Source: Planctomycetota bacterium (GTDB lineage: Bacteria; Planctomycetota; Phycisphaerae; Sedimentisphaerales; Anaerohalosphaeraceae). From it: a DNA stretch of 11,240 nt. The DNA lies in assembly GCA_003644175.1 (NCBI GenBank), contig QNBS01000043.1, forward strand, positions 1 to 11,240, given 5' to 3'. This document shows positions 1 through 6,460 of this stretch, one piece after another (the stretch's first letter is position 1; every line of letters starts with the position of its first letter). The position numbers and the translations under genes were made by a program. The notes under the pieces were generated by a model. The model saw only the letters and a program-made list of their open reading frames with translations, was not told the DNA's origin and did not search any database.

Positions 1-247
1 CGAGGATCCCGACTATGTCAACAAAATCGCCACCGAGGTGTTCGAGTTGCCCCCCGATCGCCCCGCCAACCAGCCCATCAAAGTAACCTACAGTTACGAC
101 CTGAACCAGCGAATGCATTGTCGCTTTGAAGATGAAGAGTCCGGACGCGCCATCGAGGTCGATTTCTGTGTCGGGGAAAACGGCGAAATGAGCAGCCAAA
201 ACGTCAGCAAAAGAGCCAGAGAACTGGAAAAACTCAAGGTTGAATGA
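1..247 (+). CDS. Hsp70 (DnaK)-family protein, C-terminal fragment
   Basis: An open frame enters from the left edge (first full codon at position 2) and ends at TGA 245-247, leaving about 81 C-terminal residues. The stretch reading ELPPDRPANQPIKVTYSYD, followed by LNQRMHCRFEDEESGR, follows the beta-sandwich substrate-binding domain of Hsp70 proteins, where a Pro-rich turn leads into a strand of the type IxVTFxxDxNGxLxVxAxDxxTG. The fragment ends soon after a charged helix (residues SKRARELEKLKVE), so it lacks the long alpha-helical lid of DnaK. This suggests a short, DnaK-like Hsp70 rather than DnaK itself. The ATPase domain lies outside the window. The next gene starts 21 bases later on the same strand and encodes a J-like protein, which supports the Hsp70 reading. 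It was recognised from the domain pattern only. Confidence 0.72.
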   Translation, partial: EDPDYVNKIATEVFELPPDRPANQPIKVTYSYDLNQRMHCRFEDEESGRAIEVDFCVGENGEMSSQNVSKRARELEKLKVE

Positions 248-257
248 TGCACCCGGC

Positions 258-262
258 GAGGA
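258..262 (+). promoter_or_regulatory. Ribosome binding site deciding the start at 269
   Basis: GAGGA at 258-262 touches the ATG at 263 with no spacing. It lies 6 bases before the in-frame ATG at 269, a normal Shine-Dalgarno distance. The second ATG is therefore preferred as the start of the membrane-anchored J-like gene. The difference is two residues (Met-Ala). Confidence 0.5.
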
Positions 263-268
263 ATGGCT

Positions 269-1363
269 ATGGCTGAATGTATTCTCATTTCGACTATACT
301 GTTTGCCTGGCTGATGTTCGGACGCACCATACTGAAACCAAACTCGCCGGTGATCAACTTCCTGCGAACATTAGGGCGACACAGAAAGACCGCTTTGGGG
401 CTCGACAATTGCACCCCCCTGCCGCATCGGCCCGACACGGCGTTTGCCTGTAAAGTGCAGCTCGACTTTGAATCGTCCGATACCGGCGGCGCCTTTGCCG
501 TCATGATTAGGGGCGCCGTGCCCGTGCCGGCGGCCATGCACGAAATCGACGTCCAGATACTGATCGCCGACGTTACCGACGGCGGCAATTCGCCACAGCC
601 GGTGCTTTGTACGGCAAAGCAATGGCAGCTTGACGAGTCGCGCGTGTTCTGTTACAGAGCCTGCAGCGGCAAAATCCCAAGCACCGATTTCGTCATCTCC
701 GACTGGCTGGGCGTTACAACAATTCCAACCGACGTCCTGGAGTTCCCTGCAAAAGGCGACAGAACACTTCAGTTCGTCGCCACGCTGATTTCCCGCGGAA
801 CCTCAAATGAACTGGCCTCTGCAAGTGTCCGGCTGGACTACCAAAACGACAAGCTCGGATACGCCGACGCCGGAAAAAACGCCGAACGAACCCAAATCCT
901 GACCCGTCAACTCGCCGCTGCGGTCTGTACCGACAGAAACGACCGCCAACCAGATATCGACGCAATCTGCAGCGAAATGGCGTCAATCGCCACCATCGTT
1001 GAGATTTACGACGCCATTGAACTGTGCCTGAAAACCGTCGCAGAGGCCGGTACGACTCGCCGACACCAGACCGAGCTCATCAGCCGTATCGCAGACGCCC
1101 TTGCCGTCGATGAAAAAAGGCTCCGGGCACTGTCCCAGAAGATACTGCCCCACGACGCGCCCGAAGAAAGGGATCTCGAGTTCATCTTTGGAATTACCGC
1201 CGATATGACCCCCCAAGAGGAAAGAAACCGCCTCCGAGACGAATACCAGAAATGGAACGCTCGCGTCAACCATCCCGACGACGATGTTCAGGCCCAGGCC
1301 GACCAGATGCTCGCCCTCATCGCCGAAGCCACCGACAGCCTTCTCCAAAAGACCTCCCAATAG
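269..1363 (+). CDS. Membrane-anchored protein with TerB-like and J-like domains (DjlA-like)
   Basis: 364 residues from the ATG at 269 (366 from 263). Residues 4-18 are hydrophobic (CILISTILFAWLMFG), a single N-terminal membrane anchor. Residues about 60-195 look beta-rich and were not recognised. Residues about 211-298 are helical, with the pattern of TerB-type domains found next to J domains: an LTRQLAAAVC helix, then LISRIADALAVDEKRLRAL. Residues about 306-364 resemble a J domain: a helix around DEYQKWNARVN, the HPD triad at 335-337, then a helix with LALIAEA where J domains have a KINEAY-like segment. The helix-to-HPD spacing is one residue longer than usual. Anchor plus TerB plus C-terminal J is the order of DjlA. 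J domains stimulate Hsp70 ATPase, and an Hsp70-family gene ends 21 bases upstream, so the two are probably co-transcribed partners. The J assignment is by eye and divergent. A helical domain with a chance HPD is the alternative. Confidence 0.62.
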   Translation: MAECILISTILFAWLMFGRTILKPNSPVINFLRTLGRHRKTALGLDNCTPLPHRPDTAFACKVQLDFESSDTGGAFAVMIRGAVPVPAAMHEIDVQILIADVTDGGNSPQPVLCTAKQWQLDESRVFCYRACSGKIPSTDFVISDWLGVTTIPTDVLEFPAKGDRTLQFVATLISRGTSNELASASVRLDYQNDKLGYADAGKNAERTQILTRQLAAAVCTDRNDRQPDIDAICSEMASIATIVEIYDAIELCLKTVAEAGTTRRHQTELISRIADALAVDEKRLRALSQKILPHDAPEERDLEFIFGITADMTPQEERNRLRDEYQKWNARVNHPDDDVQAQADQMLALIAEATDSLLQKTSQ

Positions 1364-1367
1364 TCTC

Positions 1368-1395
1368 TTGATTCTCCCGCCCGTTTGGCTATACT
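1368..1395 (+). promoter_or_regulatory. Candidate sigma-70 promoter upstream of the response regulator
   Basis: TTGATT (1368-1373), 16 bases, then TATACT (1390-1395), directly after the stop of the J-like gene. A transcript would have a leader of about 200 bases before the response regulator start. It is judged by match to consensus only. Confidence 0.35.
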
Positions 1396-1503
1396 GTGCC
1401 ATACTGAATGTCTCGCCAACCTGGTCTTTTCCTGTTGACGAGGTGAATATGGCGGAAAATCCGGCAAGAACTCCCAAATTCCCTGGTTCCAATTAATTTA
1501 GTG

Positions 1504-1532
1504 TTGACCTTAGAAACCCAAGTCCTTACATT
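1504..1532 (+). promoter_or_regulatory. Candidate sigma-70 promoter, proximal, for the response regulator
   Basis: TTGACC (1504-1509), a 17-base spacer, then TACATT (1527-1532). This predicts a leader of about 60 bases before the ATG at 1602. It and the candidate at 1368-1395 are the only promoter-like pairs seen in the 238-base gap. No terminator with a T-run was found in the gap. Confidence 0.35.
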
Positions 1533-1601
1533 AGGGGCAGGAATTTGATAATCGGCGCGGTTTTGTACAGTTGACACGGCGTTTAAGATTAGGAGTCGCA
1601 A

Positions 1602-2252
1602 ATGAGTTATAAAATACTGCTCGTTGACGACCACGAGATTATGCGCGAGGGCCTTGCCGCCCTGCTGCGAAAGCACCCCGAATATGAAATAATCGGACAG
1701 GCCGCAAACGGTCGCATCGCGCTGGAAATGGTCGATAAACTCGACCCAGATCTGGTAGTTATGGACATCGAAATGCCCAACCTCAACGGCATCGAGGCAA
1801 CACGCCGTATGATCGCCAAACACCCGGAACTCAAGGTCATGGCGCTTTCGACCCACTCGCGGCAATCAATGATCGTCAGAATGCTCCAGGCAGGCGCAGC
1901 CGGCTATATGCTCAAGGAATCGGCGTTTCCCGAACTCACAGAGGGCCTTAAGGCCATGCGCGAAGACAGAACTTACCTCTGCAGCAAGGTCGCAAAGGTC
2001 GTTTTCTCCGACTACGTCAAGATGCTCACCAGCCCCGACTGGGCCGGCGGCGACGAACTCACCAGCCGCGAACGCGAAGTCCTCCAACTCGTCGCTGAAG
2101 GCAACACAACCAAGGAAATTGCCAAAACACTCAAACTCAGTGTCAAGACCGTCGATTCACACAGAGAACATATCATGGACAAGCTCGGCATCCACAACAT
2201 TGCCGGCCTGACCAAATACGCCGTCAGAGAAGGCCTCACAGCCCCTGATTAA
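1602..2252 (+). CDS. NarL/FixJ-family response regulator (REC + LuxR-type HTH)
   Basis: 216 residues, the usual length for the family. The N-terminal receiver domain (residues 3-120) has the acidic pair D9-D10, the phospho-acceptor D55 in VVMDIEMP, the switch hydroxyl S83/T84 in ALSTHS, and K105 in GYMLKES. The C-terminal domain (about 153-212) is a LuxR/GerE helix-turn-helix: LTSREREVLQLVAEG, then TTKEIAKTLKLSVKTVDSHR and a dimerisation helix. Phosphorylation at D55 by a sensor kinase would be expected to allow DNA binding as a dimer. AGGAG at 1591-1595 lies 6 bases before the ATG, which fixes the start. No histidine kinase is in the window, so this is an orphan regulator whose targets and signal cannot be read here. 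Its TAA stop is also the left target duplication of the adjacent MITE. Confidence 0.95.
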   Translation: MSYKILLVDDHEIMREGLAALLRKHPEYEIIGQAANGRIALEMVDKLDPDLVVMDIEMPNLNGIEATRRMIAKHPELKVMALSTHSRQSMIVRMLQAGAAGYMLKESAFPELTEGLKAMREDRTYLCSKVAKVVFSDYVKMLTSPDWAGGDELTSREREVLQLVAEGNTTKEIAKTLKLSVKTVDSHREHIMDKLGIHNIAGLTKYAVREGLTAPD

Positions 2253-2408
2253 GAGCCTATCCGAATAACCTCTCGTCGGCCCGAGACCGAGCGAGTCGGT
2301 TGTGGGCAAGGAAGGCGAAGCAGGCAATGTACTGCATTGCCGATGCAGCCTGACGCCGACCACGATCGACGCAGCCGGTCGAAGCCAGAGGGTTATTGGG
2401 ATAGGCTC
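2253..2408. mobile_element. MITE-like element (156 bp, TAA target duplication)
   Basis: The left end GAGCCTATCCGAATAACC (2253-2270) and the reverse complement of the right end (2391-2408) match at 17 of 18 positions. Both ends are flanked by TAA (2250-2252 and 2409-2411), a 3-bp direct repeat of the TNA type made by several IS5-family groups. The interior has no plausible gene but carries a hairpin: GGCAATG (2323-2329), a 5-base loop, then CATTGCC (2335-2341). Small size, terminal inverted repeats, target duplication and no transposase fit a miniature inverted-repeat transposable element, moved in trans. The left TAA is the stop codon of the response regulator, so insertion left the protein unchanged. 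The IS5 link rests only on the target-duplication type. Confidence 0.75.
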
Positions 2409-2421
2409 TAAGAGCCTATCC
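2399..2421. repeat. Hairpin at the MITE right junction (third copy of the terminal 10-mer)
   Basis: The right terminal sequence GGATAGGCTC (2399-2408) is followed by TAA and then by GAGCCTATCC (2412-2421). This gives a perfect 10-bp stem with a 3-base loop. The stop codon of the leftward isomerase-like gene (2416-2418) lies in the right arm. It could stop transcription from either convergent gene, although no T-run follows on the plus strand (CTGCCTC). Alternatively it is the remnant end of a second element, or a target resembling the element's own end. Confidence 0.5.
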
Positions 2422-3369
2422 TGCCTCTTTCAACATTGTGCGCAAAGCAGTCAAGTCGCGACGCATGGCCGTGATCGTTTGCCGGCGACGTTCTTTCTGC
2501 GAGAGATTCTTATTTGCTTTATCATATACCGGATATTCGTAGTGCAATGAGATCGGGCCGCCGATGTTGAGCGATTTGACAAGTTTGAAATACTGCTTGA
2601 AATCCACCATGCCTTCACCCAGCGGCACGTGGACATCCTTCCATTTGCCGTCCTTCTTTTCCCACCGGAAATCCTTGATCACCGCCGAACGGATAAAGGG
2701 AGACAGCAGCTTCATACCCAACCGCCACGAATAACCGCCTTCGGCGGTGGCGTGCCGGACATCGTACTGGCTGCCGATCCACTTGGGATTCAAGCCTTCG
2801 AGCAAATAATACAGGTCCCAAATCGCCGCCCCGACCCGCCGCCCGGCATGGTTCTGATAGGCGCCGTGAATGTGATGTCGTTCGTTTACATCCGCCAACT
2901 GCTTCATCCTGGGTTTCAACATCTGCAAATTCTGCATGACGGTCTTCTTGTCGTCATAACTCCAGTAGCCCATGCGATAGCAGCCGACACCGCATTTCCG
3001 GGCGGTTTCCAGTACGCTCGCCGTAAGCGGGTCGTCGGGATACTGGATGCGGGTTGTGATCATCGGCATGGAAATTCCAGCCGCTTTCGTCGCTTCAAGC
3101 GCTCGCGGCAGATCATCGCCCACCCGTTCGGGCAACACATGCCCACCCGGGCGTACAGTGAGATCGACGCCGTCAAAACCGATTTCCGCCGCGACTTCGG
3201 CCATGCCCCGGTAATCCAGCCACTGCAGGTGTTTGGAAAACACGCAGATGGGCCGTTTCACCGCCGCCTGTTTTGCGGAGAGTGCGGTCGTGGATTTCGT
3301 TGCCGGGGCAGACGTTGCTAACACGGCAGCACGTATGAATGTTCGTCTGGATAGTTCTTTTGGTCGCAT
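2416..3369 (-). CDS. Tat-exported sugar phosphate isomerase/epimerase-like TIM-barrel protein
   Basis: 317 residues from ATG 3369. The N-terminus carries a twin-arginine signal, SRRTFIR at residues 7-13 followed by an Ala-rich segment to about 32, so the folded protein is probably exported. The rest fits the xylose-isomerase-like TIM-barrel family (AP endonuclease 2 fold): VAAEIGFDGVDLTVRPGGHV early, NH at 173-174 in AYQNHAG, D203 and H206 in YDVRHA, KDF at 232-234, and E278 in HYEYP near the end. These positions correspond to metal or substrate ligands in the family. The substrate is unknown; exported members usually act on sugars or inositol-like compounds. A TTG at 3384 preceded by AGGA is an alternative start, but it falls inside an intergenic repeat, so the ATG is preferred. 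The gene converges on the response regulator. Its stop lies in a copy of the MITE end. Confidence 0.85.
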   Translation of the reverse strand: MRPKELSRRTFIRAAVLATSAPATKSTTALSAKQAAVKRPICVFSKHLQWLDYRGMAEVAAEIGFDGVDLTVRPGGHVLPERVGDDLPRALEATKAAGISMPMITTRIQYPDDPLTASVLETARKCGVGCYRMGYWSYDDKKTVMQNLQMLKPRMKQLADVNERHHIHGAYQNHAGRRVGAAIWDLYYLLEGLNPKWIGSQYDVRHATAEGGYSWRLGMKLLSPFIRSAVIKDFRWEKKDGKWKDVHVPLGEGMVDFKQYFKLVKSLNIGGPISLHYEYPVYDKANKNLSQKERRRQTITAMRRDLTALRTMLKEAG

Positions 3370-3380
3370 ATCCACGTTGC

Positions 3381-3450
3381 TCAAATCCGAAATCCTAATA
3401 TCGAAATCCGAAACAAATTCAAAATACTAATGACCAAAATCTAAAACCTT
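3381..3450. repeat. AT-rich intergenic repeat with CGAAATCC-type units
   Basis: The stretch contains AAATCC at 3383 and CGAAATCC at 3388 and 3402, then AACAAATTCAAAAT and CAAAATCTAAAAC. It is much more AT-rich and lower in complexity than the flanking genes. Sequences of this style recur between genes in planctomycete genomes, as far as I recall. Only the internal repetition can be seen here. It lies directly upstream of the isomerase-like gene and includes that gene's possible TTG start. Confidence 0.45.
3395..3422 (-). promoter_or_regulatory. Weak candidate promoter for the isomerase-like gene
   Basis: On the minus strand TTGAAT (3422-3417) is followed after 16 bases by TATTAG (3400-3395), each matching consensus at 4 of 6 positions. 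It lies inside the AT-rich repeat, where chance matches are frequent. If real, transcription would start about 20 bases before the ATG at 3369. Confidence 0.2.
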
Positions 3451-3458
3451 ATATGCCG

Positions 3459-3483
3459 TGACAGTTTTTAAGGATAACCGTCA
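3459..3483 (-). terminator. Possible weak hairpin after the pseudopilin gene
   Basis: On the minus strand TGACGGTT pairs with AACTGTCA (one G-U pair) around a 9-base loop, starting in the stop codon of the pseudopilin gene. No U-run follows, so it is a poor intrinsic terminator and may only protect the 3' end. Confidence 0.2.
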
Positions 3484-4320
3484 GGGTTTCATCATTCGAA
3501 GCGCACCGACAAAACCATTGTAATCGCGAGCCCGTATATCCCAACTGGCCTGGTTGATATAATCCAGAATTTCCGGTGTATTCGAAATTAAAGTCATATT
3601 CACATGGCCGTCGCCAAACAATGCATTTACTCCAAAAGGCTTACCATCTACATCTCCTGCAAAAGACCGACCCCTTTTCCGGTGTGGAATTCTCACCAGG
3701 CTGTCGACAACCACCGGTTTATTAGTCAGCTTCAGGAAAGAAGTCTCTTCCCATGTCCAGTAGCAATAACTGCTGCGGCACCGAAGGTCTCCCGCCGGTC
3801 CTCCCCATCCACTCGACTTGTGTGGCGGCATAGACCTTACGACATTCTCAAAGTAGTAGTTAGGTGCATATTTACCGCCCAGGCTCTTTAGGGTCAGTTT
3901 AGCCGACGGGCAATAAAAAAGGTCCGGCACATCAAGATACTGCAACTCATATAATTTGCCATGGTTAAACGCCTTTAATAAGTCAGGGTCGGAGGCGCCG
4001 GTATCATCTCCTATAACATAAGACCACCAGGGCTGATAACCTGAATTTATACCATCGAAAAATTCATTTCCGTTGGAGCTGGAATTAGGGATCGCCTTCT
4101 CATTATGGCTCTCGGAATACAGGTGCAGACCAACACCGAATGACTTTAATTGGGTCGAACAGATCAGACGTCGGGCAATCTCCTTGGCCATATTCAGCGA
4201 CGGAACCAGAATACTCAAAAGCAATGCTATGATGGCGATAACCACCAGCAATTCAATTAATGTAAATCCTCTTGTTTTTTGTCGAGCAGACATGAGTGAA
4301 ACTGAAGGCGCCCGGTGCAT
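3481..4320 (-). CDS. Type II secretion/type IV-like pseudopilin (N-methylation signal, GDGHV C-terminus)
   Basis: 279 residues. A short basic leader ends with a prepilin peptidase site: G18 before F19 in RGFTLIELLVV, with the Glu at mature position +5 (E23). A hydrophobic helix follows to about residue 40 (IAIIALLLSILVPSL). The mature protein has a Cys/Trp/Tyr-rich body and the late motif VNALFGDGHVN, preceded by PHRKRGRSF. This is the His...DGxV ending typical of the large pseudopilin-like families of Planctomycetes and Lentisphaerae. Such proteins are processed by prepilin peptidase and sit in the inner membrane or extend into the periplasm; their individual roles are mostly unknown. AGGAG (CTCCT at 4327-4331 on the plus strand) lies 6 bases before the first ATG, so that start is favoured over the internal Met at residue 10. 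No other secretion or pilus gene is nearby. A near-consensus promoter lies just upstream, so it is probably a single-gene unit or reads on into the isomerase-like gene. Confidence 0.9.
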   Translation of the reverse strand: MHRAPSVSLMSARQKTRGFTLIELLVVIAIIALLLSILVPSLNMAKEIARRLICSTQLKSFGVGLHLYSESHNEKAIPNSSSNGNEFFDGINSGYQPWWSYVIGDDTGASDPDLLKAFNHGKLYELQYLDVPDLFYCPSAKLTLKSLGGKYAPNYYFENVVRSMPPHKSSGWGGPAGDLRCRSSYCYWTWEETSFLKLTNKPVVVDSLVRIPHRKRGRSFAGDVDGKPFGVNALFGDGHVNMTLISNTPEILDYINQASWDIRARDYNGFVGALRMMKP

Positions 4321-4360
4321 TTTGATCTCCTATTATCTAAAAACCATTGTCTTAATAATA

Positions 4361-4389
4361 ATTATACCCCATCACCGCCAAATTAGCAA
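4361..4389 (-). promoter_or_regulatory. Sigma-70-type promoter of the pseudopilin gene
   Basis: On the minus strand TTGCTA (4389-4384), 17 bases, then a perfect TATAAT (4366-4361). The predicted transcript start is near 4354, giving a leader of about 34 bases that contains the AGGAG ribosome site. It is the best promoter match in the window. Confidence 0.55.
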
Positions 4390-4415
4390 TATAATATTCC
4401 AGCGTAGTTGCAGGC

Positions 4416-4479
4416 CAGGCCCGAATCCTTGCTGTCGCACGGTAACGACTTGGCGCTATGTCAGCGCCATTCGGGCCTG
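4416..4479. other. Long inverted repeat with internal hairpins (possible structured RNA or terminator)
   Basis: CAGGCCCGAAT (4416-4426) and ATTCGGGCCTG (4469-4479) are perfect 11-bp complements. Inside are GGCGCT/AGCGCC (4452-4457 and 4463-4468, 5-base loop), abutting the outer stem, and a weaker GTCG/CGAC pair (4434-4437 and 4446-4449). Together they would form a three-way junction on either strand. It lies between the end of ccsA and the pseudopilin promoter. It could end the cytochrome assembly transcript, but no U-run follows on either strand. No known RNA family was recognised. Confidence 0.5.
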
Positions 4480-4548
4480 ATCTCTTTATTAGTAGAATTA
4501 ATTGGTCTTCTTCCCCGGCCCGGATATAACTGCTTTGCGGAGGGCTTG

Positions 4549-5349
4549 TCAGGCGTAGCTGTGCATGCCTTCGAATAATCTTGAGAGGTTTGCCCAGAGC
4601 AGGGTCAGGATTATGGCTACGAGTCCTGAGATGGCCCATGCGGAGTTTATGTATGCGTGCTTCTTTCCGAACATGTGGCGGAAGTGCAGGTAGCCCACGA
4701 AGAACAGCCATGAGGCCAACGACCATAGTTCCTTGGGGTCCCAGCCCCAGTAATCGCCCCACGCGATTTTGCCCCACCAGCTTCCGAGTATCAACCCGAG
4801 TGTGAGCAGGGGAAAGCCGACGCAGACCATTTGATAGGTTGCCATTTCGGCGCCGAGGAGCTGGTCGGTGGAGCGTTTCCTGAGGCCCATGAGCCGGCAG
4901 ACGGCCTGTACGGCGGCTTTGGCCATGAATATGTAGGAGAGCATGTACACGGCGACATGGGGGGCGAACAGCCAGCTTTGCAGCGCCGGCGGCAGGCGCT
5001 GGGGCTCGGCATCGAATTTGAAACCGGTGGGGAACAGGACGATAAACCCGATGAGCATATCGGTCGCAAGCGTCGCCGGGTCGCCTATTTGCAGATAGCG
5101 CTTGCAGAACAGCGATATGGGATAGATCACCAGGCCCAGGGTCAAAAAGACCTCGAAAAGGTTCTGCATGGGGATGTGAGCGACATGATACCAGCGATAC
5201 CCGTAGCAGACTACCGCCGCTACAAAGCCGAAGAAATAAACAACGCCGGCCGTCTTGCGGAGGCGCAGCAGCATCAGCACAAAGGCAACAAGATAATGGG
5301 CCATCGTCAGATAGATCAACAGACCCTGAAGTGTGTATTTAATTTCCAT
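4549..5349 (-). CDS. ccsA: CcsA/ResC-type cytochrome c assembly protein (haem channel, WWD domain)
   Basis: 266 residues with about eight hydrophobic segments, near the usual size of short CcsA proteins. The tryptophan-rich haem-handling WWD motif spans residues 189-209 (GSWWGKIAWGDYWGWDPKELW). H131 (APHVAVYMLSY) and H263 (EGMHSYA, three residues from the end) occupy the places of the two external haem-ligand histidines that flank the WWD region. H222/H225 lie where an intramembrane histidine ligand is expected. In System II, CcsA with ResB/CcsB moves haem to the outer face and attaches it to CXXCH motifs of apocytochromes c. The start is fixed by AGGA 6 bases upstream and overlaps the end of the resB-like gene by 11 bases, so the two are translationally coupled. 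No apocytochrome or thiol-reduction gene (CcdA, ResA) is in view. Confidence 0.93.
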   Translation of the reverse strand: MEIKYTLQGLLIYLTMAHYLVAFVLMLLRLRKTAGVVYFFGFVAAVVCYGYRWYHVAHIPMQNLFEVFLTLGLVIYPISLFCKRYLQIGDPATLATDMLIGFIVLFPTGFKFDAEPQRLPPALQSWLFAPHVAVYMLSYIFMAKAAVQAVCRLMGLRKRSTDQLLGAEMATYQMVCVGFPLLTLGLILGSWWGKIAWGDYWGWDPKELWSLASWLFFVGYLHFRHMFGKKHAYINSAWAISGLVAIILTLLWANLSRLFEGMHSYA

Positions 5350-6460
5350 GTGCAGTCCTTTGTTTTGCGGTTTTGAAATGTGCGATGATCGGACGGAGCC
5401 AGAGGTGATAAACGGCGCCGACGCACATCAGTGCGAAGCCGGCAAACACGAGCATCAGCCCGCTGTCGGAGGTAACGGACAGAACGGTGTATCGTCCGGC
5501 CTTGTCGTCGTATGAACTCTGGTAGAAGTGATAGCCGCCGTAATAGAGCGGATGGTTGACCTCGATAGTCTTTTCGAGCACGACCTTGCCGTCGACGATG
5601 ACCTGCAGATCGCTGAAGAAATCTTTAACCATGCCCTGGGTAACGTAACGCAGTGTGAATTCTTTGCTTTTGCCAAAGTGGCCGGGGTACATCTCAAAAA
5701 CATACTGCTTGTGCTCCGTGCCGTCGGGATACGTGATCGAGATATGGACGGCGGGATTGGACCCGGGATGGGGATCGTCGTAGGCGCCTTTATCCATATC
5801 GATCTTGAAGTTCTTGTAGGTGTTGAGAATCTTGAGGGAGGCGGCGCCGTCGAGCTGGAATGAGGCATCGGTTTCAATGGGTTTCAGCTCCCATGACTTG
5901 CCGTCGGCGGCGCCAACCAGCAGATGGGGCGGATCATAATACTCTATGCGGAAATCCTTGAGGTGGATTTCAAAAGGCAGATGAAAGATGCGGGGGTCTT
6001 CGTCGGTCAAGAGGATGGGATGTCCATGGTCGTCGAATTCGTAGATGGTGACATTATTGTTGGGGTCGATGGCATAGGCCGATCGGATTTTGTCATCGAC
6101 GACGCGGTTTTCGCTCAGGCCTTCGTAGACAGTGATCATGCCGGAGGGCATTTTTTCTCTGCCGAGGAGTTTGTGCCGGAGTTTGTGCCCGTCGCCGGAG
6201 CCCCAGAGGCCTCCGGCGAGAATCGCAATGCAGCCGAGATGAATAAGCAGCAGACCCGGAACACGAATCAGACGCCGGAAGAGGAAAAGGCTCACGATAA
6301 GCAGCAAGGCGAAGAAAATCCAGTAGACGGCCAGAGGAACGGAGTTGAAGAAGGCCTGTGAGCGTTCGGCCCCGATAAAGGCCCCATAGATCGACAATAC
6401 TGTCAGCAGGACGATTACGACCATCGCCATCCACATAACGGCCCTTTTGAGTTCTTTCAT
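5339..6460 (-). CDS. resB: ResB/CcsB-like cytochrome c biogenesis protein
   Basis: 373 residues. There are membrane segments at about 7-30, 43-61 and 69-87, a large soluble domain at about 90-330, and a last membrane segment at about 333-355. H74 in LLIHLG lies in the third segment, where CcsB-type proteins carry an intramembrane haem-ligand histidine. The motif VNHPLYYGGYHFYQSSYD before the last segment is the ResB hallmark. Its partner is the CcsA-type protein encoded immediately downstream with an 11-bp overlap. Together they form the System II cytochrome c synthase. AGGA lies 6 bases upstream of the ATG. The gene is first in its unit and diverges from the TPR/alpha-CTD gene. No strong promoter match was found in the divergent gap on this strand. 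Confidence 0.92.
   Translation of the reverse strand: MKELKRAVMWMAMVVIVLLTVLSIYGAFIGAERSQAFFNSVPLAVYWIFFALLLIVSLFLFRRLIRVPGLLLIHLGCIAILAGGLWGSGDGHKLRHKLLGREKMPSGMITVYEGLSENRVVDDKIRSAYAIDPNNNVTIYEFDDHGHPILLTDEDPRIFHLPFEIHLKDFRIEYYDPPHLLVGAADGKSWELKPIETDASFQLDGAASLKILNTYKNFKIDMDKGAYDDPHPGSNPAVHISITYPDGTEHKQYVFEMYPGHFGKSKEFTLRYVTQGMVKDFFSDLQVIVDGKVVLEKTIEVNHPLYYGGYHFYQSSYDDKAGRYTVLSVTSDSGLMLVFAGFALMCVGAVYHLWLRPIIAHFKTAKQRTAHGN

Noticed and set aside
983..1492. A 169-codon minus-strand frame opposite the J-like gene
   Set aside because: It has Gly/Val/Phe-rich shadow composition with no motif, and it runs antisense through the TerB/J-like region.
1571..1576. A perfect TTGACA just before the response regulator
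   Set aside because: A -10 box at normal spacing would fall on the ribosome site (1591-1595), and no -10-like sequence is there.
2629..3321. A 230-codon plus-strand open frame opposite the isomerase-like gene
   Set aside because: It lies wholly antisense to a gene with clear domain motifs, and its product shows no recognisable pattern. GC-biased codon positions explain the opening.
4352..4777. A 141-codon minus-strand frame overlapping the end of ccsA and the structured gap
   Set aside because: It shares sequence with the well-supported ccsA frame and shows no family pattern. The overlap is an artefact of another frame.
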